DNA of 15,452 bases from JAGOEX01 sp964630905. Its GTDB lineage: Bacteria > UBP6 > UBA1177. Numbering within the stretch: the stretch's first letter is position 1; every line of letters starts with the position of its first letter. A model generated the notes under the pieces. The model had not been told where the DNA came from, ran no database searches, and was given only the letters and a program-made list of their open reading frames with translations. Location of the stretch: assembly GCA_964630905.1 (NCBI GenBank), contig CAZVWR010000068.1, positions 1 to 15,452 of the forward strand, read 5' to 3'. A program made the translations under genes and the position numbers. This document shows, piece by piece, positions 1-6,371 of the stretch.

Positions 1-1013
1 CTATCATTTATACCGGTAACTTCACCCATGACCATAAGCTTTGAAATAAGCTGTGATGCCTTCACACCCATTCTCCTTGCAAGCTCGGAAACCTGTACTG
101 TATCTTCGAGTTTCAATATCTTTTTAATCGCTTTTGTGGGATTCGGCGGAACAACAACAGCAGGTCTCATTTTTTTTCTGTCCCTTTTCCTTTTGCGTGC
201 TTCCTGTTGAATCGCGTAAGGATCTTCGATGAACTGTGCAATGTCCGGACCCTTTATTTTTCCTTTAACCTTTAGCGAAACATTTGCCGGCTCAACATTT
301 TTGATATTCTTCCTTACTTTGTTGTGTCTCTGGGCAGGAACATTCACAACGGCAGGTGTCTCGTTGTCGGGAATGACAACCTTTCTTTTCTTGTGCTTGC
401 TCTTGAGATCCAGATCATCATCATCAATGATCTCATCAAGAACTTCTATTTTCTTCTTATCATCTTTTTTTCCGGCATCTTTTTCATCTTTTTCGCTTTT
501 TTCAAGCACATCATCAGATCCTGAATCTCCGGCAAGAAGCCTTCTCGCCTCTTCTTCGACCCTCAATCTTCTGTCATGTTCATGTTCATGGGCATGCTCT
601 TCAGACTTTTTATCATTTGTGCCGGATTCATCTGTTTTAGAGCTGTTATCTGTAGAAAGGTCCTTCCCCTCAATTGCACTGTTTTCTGAAGAGGGAACCT
701 GTTCCTCTGTTTTGGCATTCTCATCAAGGCTTTTAAAAAGAGCCCCTTCTTCAGCAGATTCACGTTGCGAATGAGGAATAAAACTCCTAGTTCTCTGCGC
801 ACCCGATCTTCTTATGGTCGTGACAGATTTTTTCGCATCATCTTCGTTTTCGGACATAGCGGATCCTGAAGAAAACTTCTCCCTTACCAAACGCTCTTCG
901 TCCGGATTAAGAACATTAAAATGGCTTGAATAATCAAGACCTTTTGACTTAAGGAACTCAATGATCTCCTTGCTTCCTACACCTATCTCTTTAGATAGCA
1001 GACTAATGCGCAT
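1..1013 (-). CDS. infB: Translation initiation factor IF-2, N-terminal part (runs off left edge)
   Basis: IF-2 is the GTPase that places initiator fMet-tRNA on the 30S subunit and promotes subunit joining in the cytoplasm. Only about 337 N-terminal residues are present, so the G domain lies outside the window. The protein starts MRISLLSKEIGVGSKEII, a typical IF2_N helical module (about residues 1-50). A long, low-complexity, charged linker follows, with alternating acidic (EEHAHEHEHD) and lysine/arginine-rich stretches. A second IF2_N-like module begins near residue 300 (TVQVSELARRMGVKASQLI). The ATG at 1013 is preceded by CAGGAGAT, a good ribosome binding site. The start overlaps the last 11 bases of the upstream ylxR/L7Ae gene, so the two are probably translationally coupled. 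It is the last visible gene of the rimP-nusA operon. The order nusA-ylxR-infB is the classic bacterial arrangement and supports the call. Confidence 0.95.
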   Translation of the reverse strand, partial: MRISLLSKEIGVGSKEIIEFLKSKGLDYSSHFNVLNPDEERLVREKFSSGSAMSENEDDAKKSVTTIRRSGAQRTRSFIPHSQRESAEEGALFKSLDENAKTEEQVPSSENSAIEGKDLSTDNSSKTDESGTNDKKSEEHAHEHEHDRRLRVEEEARRLLAGDSGSDDVLEKSEKDEKDAGKKDDKKKIEVLDEIIDDDDLDLKSKHKKRKVVIPDNETPAVVNVPAQRHNKVRKNIKNVEPANVSLKVKGKIKGPDIAQFIEDPYAIQQEARKRKRDRKKMRPAVVVPPNPTKAIKKILKLEDTVQVSELARRMGVKASQLISKLMVMGEVTGIND

Positions 1014-1602
1014 ACTTATCTCCTGAAATGAATTTTTCCAACAAGTTCATATAAAAAAACAGTTTTTCACTCTGAGCTGATTCAACAAGGGCAAAAACAC
1101 CGGCAGGCCGTCCATCAAACATCGCCCCGACAGCAGATTTGTCAAGACCCGTCTTAAAACAATGCATACCTGTAACTCTTTCAACATCCGTTACAGTGTT
1201 TTCTGAAACATCATTCGCACAGATGATGTATTTAAATCTCTGCCCTTTCTTCGTCTTGTCCATAATGAGATTCTGCCCTTTGAAAACCACTCCGCTTTTT
1301 TTGCATATTGAAAGAAAGTGCCTGATCGAATCGATTGACCTCTCTTTTAAAAAACTGAATATTTTTTCCTGACCGATCTCAAAAACCGGAGTACCTGTGA
1401 AGAACTTTTCAGGAAGTTTTCTGCTATTTAGAAAAGTTGAAATACACTCCCGGCTGTAGTGTGTATAAACAGATCTCCCTTCCATCTTCTGAAGCCAGTC
1501 AGGCAGTATCTTCCCTGCAACAGCAACCCATCTCATAAGATTTTCCTTACTGTCGGTCCCGTTACAGGCAAAACATGTTCTCTCTCTGTCAGTTCTTTTC
1601 AT
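1003..1602 (-). CDS. YlxR (DUF448) / ribosomal L7Ae-like fusion protein
   Basis: This 199-aa protein sits between nusA and infB, exactly where ylxR and ylxQ are found as separate genes in Firmicutes. Residues about 1-75 match YlxR: RTCFACN near residue 8 and GRSVYTHYSREC near residue 42, the usual cysteine/GR..Y signature. Residues about 85-190 resemble a compact L7Ae/YlxQ RNA-binding fold (SGVVFKGQNLIMDKTKKGQ, then FKYIICANDVSENT). YlxR/YlxQ proteins are thought to bind RNA or RNase P and act around ribosome and transcription function; the precise role is not settled. I start it at the ATG at 1602, giving MKRTDRERTCFACN, a normal YlxR beginning. A GGGGAAG lies immediately before it, which is closer than ideal. 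The gene overlaps the nusA end by 14 bp and the infB start by 11 bp. The in-frame extension up to 1695 lies entirely inside nusA and has no family-like sequence. Confidence 0.8.
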   Translation of the reverse strand: MKRTDRERTCFACNGTDSKENLMRWVAVAGKILPDWLQKMEGRSVYTHYSRECISTFLNSRKLPEKFFTGTPVFEIGQEKIFSFLKERSIDSIRHFLSICKKSGVVFKGQNLIMDKTKKGQRFKYIICANDVSENTVTDVERVTGMHCFKTGLDKSAVGAMFDGRPAGVFALVESAQSEKLFFYMNLLEKFISGDKYAH

Positions 1603-3151
1603 CTTCCCCGTTTTCTTCAATACGGCTGAAATCAAAGAATGAATCGGCATTGATCCTGCCGTCCTTGCCTCTCTTCTTTCCATTGAGATCATCAATGTGA
1701 ATCTGCAGGCTGTATCTGATCTGTCTTGCCCTTCTCAAACTCAGCTCTGCATTTTTGGCAAATGTCTCAGTATCAGGCTCACTCTGAATGTCTGCGAGGG
1801 TATGATATCCCTTCTCACCGATATATTCAGCAAGTTCTTCATTAACACACTTCAGGGTTGTTGTAGGTACATTAAGTTTTTCCTCAAGATCTTCATCAAT
1901 ATCAATAACACCCATTCCCTTTTCAAGCATCTTCTTGGCCTGATTGATTATTGACCCAGCTTTTTCCGTTGTGATATCAGGAAGTTCCGACAACACTTCA
2001 GGAGCGACTGATGTGAGATCCTCAAGAGTTGTATATCCCAGTTTGATAAGCGAATCAGCAATGCTTTCATCAATCCCGTCAATGAAAAGAAGCCTTCTTT
2101 TAGCTTCCTCAAGCATCATTGCCATCTGACTTTCGCTCTGAATATCTATGCTCCATCCGGTAAGCTGACTTGCAAGACGGACATTTTCTCCGCCTCTTCC
2201 TATCGCAACTGAGAGCTGGTCGTCAGGAACAATTACATCCATACTGTGTTCGTCTTCATCAATTATTATCTGTGAAACCTCAACAGGAGAAAGAGTGTTG
2301 CAGATGTATCTGACAGAATCTTCATCCCACGGAATGATATCTATCTTTTCGCCGCTCAGCTCATGCACGACATTCTGAATTCTTGATCCTTTCATTCCGA
2401 CACATGCTCCGACCGGATCCACATCGTTGTCTATTGATCTGACGCTTATCTTGGAGCGGTGTCCAGGATCTCTTGCAACACCTTCGATCTTGACTATTCC
2501 TTCAGCAATTTCAGGAACTTCAAGTTCAAACAATTTTATAAGGAACATCGTGTTTATACGGCTTAAAAGTATGTTGCAGCCTTGAGGAGTTTTAACAATT
2601 TCCGTTATGAACGCCTTTATTCTGTCATTAATTCTGAATCTGTCGGAAGGGATGTGCTGGCTGTAAGGAAGATATGCCTCAGTTTTACCGATATCAACTA
2701 TTATGCCGCCTTTTTCAAATCTTCTGACCGTTCCTGTGATAATTTCGTTCTGTCTGTCCTTGAACTCGTTAAAAATTATGTCGCCTTCAAGATTTTTTAT
2801 CTTCTGAACTATGACCTGCTTGGCAACCTGTGCAGCGATCCTGCCAAGTTCATCGGCTTCCATTTTGACTCCGAGCGTATCTCCGATCTGCACTTCAGGA
2901 TCAAGCTTGCGCGCCTCTTCAATATCAATGTCAAGCTGAGGATCACCTTCACCCTCGACAACTTCTCTGAAATAGAACGCCTGGAGCTCTCCTGTCGCAT
3001 CATCGAACATGATATCAATGTCGGCATCTGAACCGAGTTTCTTCTTCACCGCCTGATAAAGGGCCTCTTTAAGAATGTCGACAATTAATTCCCGTTTGAT
3101 CCCTTTCATCTTGACCAGCTGGTCAACCAACTCTTTAAGATTGAAATCCAT
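1589..3151 (-). CDS. nusA: Transcription termination/antitermination factor NusA
   Basis: NusA binds RNA polymerase and nascent RNA, controlling pausing, termination and antitermination. The 520-aa product shows the full domain order: an N-terminal RNAP-binding domain (about 1-125, beginning MDFNLKELVDQLVKMKG), an S1 domain (about 136-200, including GTVRRFEKGGIIVDIG), and two KH domains with GMKG near residue 252 and GRGG near 318. It ends with two C-terminal helical repeats (about 356-410 with FIDGIDESIADSLIKLGY, and about 430-485) and a short acidic tail. Two adjacent ATGs (3154 and 3151) follow AGGAG at 3159-3163. The second has 7-nt spacing and is chosen, while the first (4-nt spacing) overlaps the rimP stop as ATGA. 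Either way rimP and nusA are translationally coupled. The 3' end overlaps ylxR by 14 bp. Length and architecture match a normal proteobacterial-type NusA. Confidence 0.96.
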   Translation of the reverse strand: MDFNLKELVDQLVKMKGIKRELIVDILKEALYQAVKKKLGSDADIDIMFDDATGELQAFYFREVVEGEGDPQLDIDIEEARKLDPEVQIGDTLGVKMEADELGRIAAQVAKQVIVQKIKNLEGDIIFNEFKDRQNEIITGTVRRFEKGGIIVDIGKTEAYLPYSQHIPSDRFRINDRIKAFITEIVKTPQGCNILLSRINTMFLIKLFELEVPEIAEGIVKIEGVARDPGHRSKISVRSIDNDVDPVGACVGMKGSRIQNVVHELSGEKIDIIPWDEDSVRYICNTLSPVEVSQIIIDEDEHSMDVIVPDDQLSVAIGRGGENVRLASQLTGWSIDIQSESQMAMMLEEAKRRLLFIDGIDESIADSLIKLGYTTLEDLTSVAPEVLSELPDITTEKAGSIINQAKKMLEKGMGVIDIDEDLEEKLNVPTTTLKCVNEELAEYIGEKGYHTLADIQSEPDTETFAKNAELSLRRARQIRYSLQIHIDDLNGKKRGKDGRINADSFFDFSRIEENGEDEKN

Positions 3152-3627
3152 CATTTTTCTCCTTTCCAAATCTCATTTATTTTTTTTACGAATCCTTTTG
3201 CAATAGTGATCTTTGTCCCTTCTGAATCGACCACAAACTCCCCTTTTTCGTCAGAGACTGACTCAAGGACACCTGTGATCCTTTTCCTGCCGTCAACAGT
3301 TTCAGAGAGTTTTATCTTGAGAGTCTTTCCAATCGCATTGTGCAGATCTTCCCATCTCCGGTAAGGTCTGTCAAGCCCCGGGGAGCTGACTTCAAGATAA
3401 TATCTGAAAGGGAAGAGATCTTCGGTATCAAGATAGTCGCTGACGATGGGACTGAACCGGCCGCATTCATCTACGGTAATTTTTTTCTCGGTCGAAAGGG
3501 TGTCCAGATAAATTCTGAAAACACCATTCTGCCCCATTGGAAGATCAAGTTCAACAATACGAAGCCCCATACTGTTTGCGAGGGGTTCCAATTTGTTAAA
3601 AATATCCTTAGCTCTGCCACTCCACAT
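3151..3627 (-). CDS. rimP: Ribosome maturation factor RimP
   Basis: RimP assists late maturation of the 30S subunit and is commonly the first gene of the nusA-infB operon, as here. The 158-aa product starts MWSGRAKDIFNKLEPLANSM. It has the expected N-terminal alpha/beta domain, with GLRIVELDLP and a strand ending in FRIYLDT, then ITVDECGRFSPIVSDYLD. The diagnostic motif YYLEVSSPGLDRPYR lies near residue 78, and a C-terminal small-barrel domain follows (IGKTLKIKL, RKRITGVLESV, ITIAKGFVKKINEIW). The open frame extends 12 bases further to a GTG at 3639. The sequence GTGAGG there is the Shine-Dalgarno for the ATG at 3627 (about 6-nt spacing), so 3627 is preferred. The stop shares bases with the nusA start. 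Confidence 0.94.
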   Translation of the reverse strand: MWSGRAKDIFNKLEPLANSMGLRIVELDLPMGQNGVFRIYLDTLSTEKKITVDECGRFSPIVSDYLDTEDLFPFRYYLEVSSPGLDRPYRRWEDLHNAIGKTLKIKLSETVDGRKRITGVLESVSDEKGEFVVDSEGTKITIAKGFVKKINEIWKGEK

Positions 3628-3700
3628 TAATAACCTCACTGTATTTAATCTTGCGTTTTACCGCATGCAGAGAAAATTAGAAAAAGAACTTTCCGCTCAT

Positions 3701-3728
3701 TTAATACCACGCAAAAGATAAAAATCAA
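3701..3728 (-). promoter_or_regulatory. Candidate promoter of the rimP-nusA-infB operon
   Basis: Reading the minus strand, TTGATT (3728-3723), a 16-bp spacer and TATTAA (3706-3701) form a sigma-70-like pair. Transcription would start near 3694, leaving a leader of about 65 nt before the rimP ATG at 3627. The match was made by eye in an AT-rich region, so it is moderate only. Confidence 0.4.
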
Positions 3729-3798
3729 GCAATTTTTTTATATTAGCTGTGTTTCTGTGTCAATTGAAAGCTCTCTTTCAGCCGGTTACATCTTTGTG

Positions 3799-3826
3799 TT
3801 GACACATATAAAAACGAAAGTAATAT
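3799..3826 (+). promoter_or_regulatory. Strong sigma-70-type promoter for the exported protein gene
   Basis: TTGACA (3799-3804), a 16-bp spacer and TAATAT (3821-3826) form a near-consensus promoter. The predicted start of transcription is near 3833, 26 nt before the TTG start at 3859. This promoter lies inside the longest open frame (which opens at 3757), so a translation start at 3757 cannot be served by it. Confidence 0.7.
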
Positions 3827-3858
3827 TTTTATGTTTAATCTGTTTAATGGAGCCGGAT

Positions 3859-5097
3859 TTGAGAATAACGCTTTTCATGTTTTTTGTTTTAAGCATACAA
3901 ATCCTTTCTGCGGACTATTTATTTGAAAAAGATCTTGTGGTGATCGGAAGAAATGCGGCTGCACTTAAAACTTTTTTTTCCGTTGAGCATGATTCAATGC
4001 TTATGATCAATGAGATGCAGACAAATTCCTTTTTTCAAATTGAAAATGATTTTCCCAATCAGTTGGAAATGCTTAGGAAAATGGATAAAAATATTTTCTG
4101 GGGCTCGTCAGTTCAGAATTTGTTGCCCGTTGAAAATGGTGTTGTCATTACCATTGAATTTGCAGGCCAAATTGCAGAAATATTTTCTAAAACAGTTGTC
4201 CTTGCTGAAAACACACAACTTGGAAAAGCTTTAATTGAAAAAGAGCATCAGTCACAACCTTTTCAGAGGTATTTTACTGAATGTTACGAAGATTTCAGGA
4301 TTGTTGAGCCGGTTGGAAACATATTTTTAGCAAATGCTGAAACTTTTTTTGTTACAGAGAAAAACAATCCTGAATTACTTGCCGGAATGATGGTCTCGAA
4401 TCTGGTGACAAACAAGCTGAATGGTAAAACCTGCATTTTTCCCGACGGTATCAGCATAGCCGGCATTCCCTCTGATGAAACGATGAAGCACATAAAAAAG
4501 ATAAAACCGAAAATGTTCGGTCTTGTCGGTGACAAACCTGATCTTGACTGGATCACGAATGAGAAAAATACAGAAAAACTCGGCTATAAATTTGAAAGGT
4601 TTTTCGGTTCGTGGTCATTTGAATTCCTCAAAAACCTTAAAAACGAAGATATAAGTAATATTGACATGCTTGGATACTGTCCTCAGTTCAATGAGATATC
4701 TGAAGAGCTCTGGGCTGAAAGGATAGACTTTTTAAAGGAAAGGTTTAAAAATACAAAGCTGCTGGTCGGACCTTGCGTTGATCTTTACGGCACGATCAAT
4801 CAGAAAACAAATTCAGCTGATTACAGCGGTTTTGAAATTAAAAATGAAAAGATCGCAAAATATCTGAATGGCGACTATGACGGTTATATTGAGAATACGC
4901 TTAAAAACCGCAATGAGATCGGTGTTTTCATAACTTATTACGAAAAGTTCCTTAACCCTGAAGAATTTATTTTGGCAACTGAAAAGATCATGCGGGACGG
5001 ACATTTGTTCGGGGTCACCACAAATCCTGACAACTATTTTCTGTTTGAACTTATTTATCAGAATTCATGCAGAAAAGTTGCAGAATATAAGGATTGA
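3859..5097 (+). CDS. Exported protein with degenerate FAD/thioredoxin-reductase-like N-terminal half
   Basis: I do not recognise this 412-aa protein as a whole. The TTG at 3859 is chosen because GGAG at 3849-3852 stands 6 nt upstream, the promoter at 3799-3826 fits, and the product then begins with a clean signal peptide: MRITLFMFFVLSIQILSA, with likely cleavage after residue 18. An ATG at 3847 is the alternative but has no ribosome binding site. Residues about 25-38 (DLVVIGRNAAALKTFF) look like the first beta-alpha unit of a Rossmann fold, although the second and third glycines of GxGxxG are missing. Residues about 148-190 (EPVGNIFLANAETFF, then LLAGMMVSNLV) resemble the second FAD contact and last helix of thioredoxin reductases. 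No CxxC is present. The remaining C-terminal part (about 225-412) is unfamiliar. It may be a flavoprotein-derived periplasmic protein without normal cofactor binding; this is inference. It stands alone, convergent with the next gene (8-bp gap). Confidence 0.75.
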   Translation: MRITLFMFFVLSIQILSADYLFEKDLVVIGRNAAALKTFFSVEHDSMLMINEMQTNSFFQIENDFPNQLEMLRKMDKNIFWGSSVQNLLPVENGVVITIEFAGQIAEIFSKTVVLAENTQLGKALIEKEHQSQPFQRYFTECYEDFRIVEPVGNIFLANAETFFVTEKNNPELLAGMMVSNLVTNKLNGKTCIFPDGISIAGIPSDETMKHIKKIKPKMFGLVGDKPDLDWITNEKNTEKLGYKFERFFGSWSFEFLKNLKNEDISNIDMLGYCPQFNEISEELWAERIDFLKERFKNTKLLVGPCVDLYGTINQKTNSADYSGFEIKNEKIAKYLNGDYDGYIENTLKNRNEIGVFITYYEKFLNPEEFILATEKIMRDGHLFGVTTNPDNYFLFELIYQNSCRKVAEYKD

Positions 5098-5105
5098 TCT
5101 GAATA

Positions 5106-6293
5106 TCAAAACAGCTCTTCAATTTCAATTTTGAAGAAATCAGCAACGGGAATTCCGCCTGTTCCAATAAGAAGTGGCTTAGATTTTGGAAAATTCTGAA
5201 TAAAGGTGTTCATCCCTTTTAAACTTTCACTTTTAAATCCGGTTTTTACTTCGATTGCTACAATGTTTTCGCCTTTTTTCAAAACAAAATCAACTTCATT
5301 TTGGCTTTCTCTCCAGTAAAAAAGCTCGATGTCCTTTCCGACACACTGGTTTATCAGATGTGCTCCGACTGCCGATTCAGCAATACGACCCCATAATGAT
5401 CTGTCTGAAACTGCTTTTTCAAAACTAATTCCAAGCTGAACAGTCAGAAAAGCTGTGTCATAAACGATGAATTTAGGACTGGAATTCCGTTGTCTGAATT
5501 GTTGAGAAGCATATTTCTGCAATCCTTTCAGCATTCCAGCCTTGTCAAGAAGGTCTGTGTAATGGGAAAGAGTTGTCGTGTTTCCTGCATCTTGAAGCTG
5601 TCCCATCATTTTGTTTAATGATAGTATTTGCCCGCTGTAACTTGCGCCAAGATAAAAAAGCTGTCTTAAAAGTGCCGGTTTATCAATCCTTTTCATCAGC
5701 AGAATATCTTTTGAAATGGTTGTTTCAACTATTGAATCTCTTACATAGTTTTTCCATCTTTCTTCATCATTTATCAGCGTTGCAGCTCCCGGATAACCGC
5801 CAAAATAAATATACTGCTCAACTGAAAACGAAAACGCTTGTTCCATTTCAGGATACGACCAGTGAGTAAGACGGGTTATCTCAAAACGACCCGCAAGACT
5901 TTCGGTAAGCCCCTGCTGAATTAAAAGTGTTGAAGAACCGAGCAGAACAACTTTTATCGGCATTTTTGATAACGAGTCTTCATCCCACAGTCTTTTTATC
6001 ATTTCAGTCCAGTCCGGAATTTTCTGTATTTCATCAAAAACAAGAATGAAATCGTTAAGCTTCTCAGTTTTGACCTTTATTCTTGCCGCCTCCCAGTTCA
6101 TCTGTATCCACAATTTCCCGGTCTGCGTTGAATCGTCAGCAGAAAAGTATGCAGAAGGGATATTTATTTCCTTAAGAACCTGATTTATCACAGTCGTTTT
6201 GCCCACCTGTCGCGGTCCAGCCAAAACATGAATAAACTTTCTCGATTCACGCAAGATATTGAATATTCTGTTAAAAACCTTTCTTTTGATCAT
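5106..6293 (-). CDS. AAA_14 / DUF4143 ATPase (archaeal-type, restriction-like C-terminus)
   Basis: This 395-aa protein has an N-terminal P-loop ATPase with Walker A GPRQVGKT (26-33), Walker B FILVFDEIQ (82-90, D87/E88) and a sensor-like strand VVLLGSST. A DUF4143 region follows, containing YIYFGGYPGA, YVRDSIVETTISKDIL and YDTAFLTVQLGI. Near the end, NEVDFVLKKGENIVAIEVKTG carries the Asp...Glu-x-Lys pattern of a PD-(D/E)XK fold. Members of this family are abundant and strain-variable. Their function is unknown, with defence or toxin-antitoxin-like roles proposed. The ATG at 6293 has GGAG at 6300-6303 (6-nt spacing). The frame extends to 6323 but would run into the promoter/operator region. Two perfect palindromes overlap the promoter (separate entries), suggesting tight repression. 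It follows hutU in the same orientation but probably has its own promoter. Confidence 0.88.
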   Translation of the reverse strand: MIKRKVFNRIFNILRESRKFIHVLAGPRQVGKTTVINQVLKEINIPSAYFSADDSTQTGKLWIQMNWEAARIKVKTEKLNDFILVFDEIQKIPDWTEMIKRLWDEDSLSKMPIKVVLLGSSTLLIQQGLTESLAGRFEITRLTHWSYPEMEQAFSFSVEQYIYFGGYPGAATLINDEERWKNYVRDSIVETTISKDILLMKRIDKPALLRQLFYLGASYSGQILSLNKMMGQLQDAGNTTTLSHYTDLLDKAGMLKGLQKYASQQFRQRNSSPKFIVYDTAFLTVQLGISFEKAVSDRSLWGRIAESAVGAHLINQCVGKDIELFYWRESQNEVDFVLKKGENIVAIEVKTGFKSESLKGMNTFIQNFPKSKPLLIGTGGIPVADFFKIEIEELF

Positions 6294-6315
6294 AACAAAC
6301 TCCACATAAAAAATT

Positions 6316-6335
6316 TTACTCAATTAACTGAGTAA
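6316..6335. promoter_or_regulatory. Palindromic operator candidate 1
   Basis: TTACTCA, a 6-nt centre (ATTAAC) and TGAGTAA form a perfect 7-bp inverted repeat. It lies just downstream of the predicted -10 box of the DUF4143 ATPase promoter, where a repressor would block transcription start. As RNA on the minus strand it is a weak, AT-rich hairpin followed by AAATTTTTT, so a weak terminator after hutU is an alternative reading. Confidence 0.6.
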
Positions 6336-6360
6336 TTTTACTCAATGCACTGAGTAAAAT
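6335..6360. promoter_or_regulatory. Palindromic operator candidate 2
   Basis: ATTTTACTCA and TGAGTAAAAT (10-bp perfect arms) flank the centre ATGCAC. The element shares the ACTCA/TGAGT half-sites of operator 1. The four half-sites start at 6318, 6329, 6340 and 6351, exactly 11 bp apart, so all would lie on one face of the helix. It covers the whole spacer between the proposed -35 and -10 boxes. Confidence 0.6.
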
Positions 6361-6363
6361 CAA
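6335..6363 (-). promoter_or_regulatory. Candidate promoter of the DUF4143 ATPase
   Basis: On the minus strand TTGATT (6363-6358), a 17-bp spacer and TAAAAT (6340-6335) lie about 42 nt upstream of the ATG at 6293. The boxes are embedded in the tandem palindromes. This geometry is typical of a repressed promoter. Confidence 0.5.
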
Positions 6364-6371
6364 ATTTTTAA

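Noticed and set aside
229..774. Plus-strand open frame rich in serine and leucine opposite infB
   Set aside because: It is an antisense shadow of the charged IF-2 linker on the minus strand. It has no ribosome site and its composition is explained by the complement of Glu/Lys codons.
1603..1695. N-terminal extension of the YlxR/L7Ae protein
   Set aside because: The extra 31 residues are encoded in a second frame within nusA and do not resemble YlxR. The ATG at 1602 gives the normal YlxR beginning.
3757..3858. Start of the exported protein at 3757
   Set aside because: The promoter lies downstream of that codon, and the extra 34 residues would bury the signal peptide. No ribosome site is present at 3757.
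5116..5135. CTTCAA...TTGAAG inverted repeat near the convergent gene ends
   Set aside because: It lies inside the coding end of the DUF4143 ATPase, and no U-run follows on the plus strand, so I do not call it a terminator.
6316..6360. Intrinsic terminator after hutU
   Set aside because: The stems are AT-rich with only two G-C pairs each, and the promoter boxes of the next gene lie within them. The operator reading explains the 11-bp phasing better, though weak termination is not excluded.
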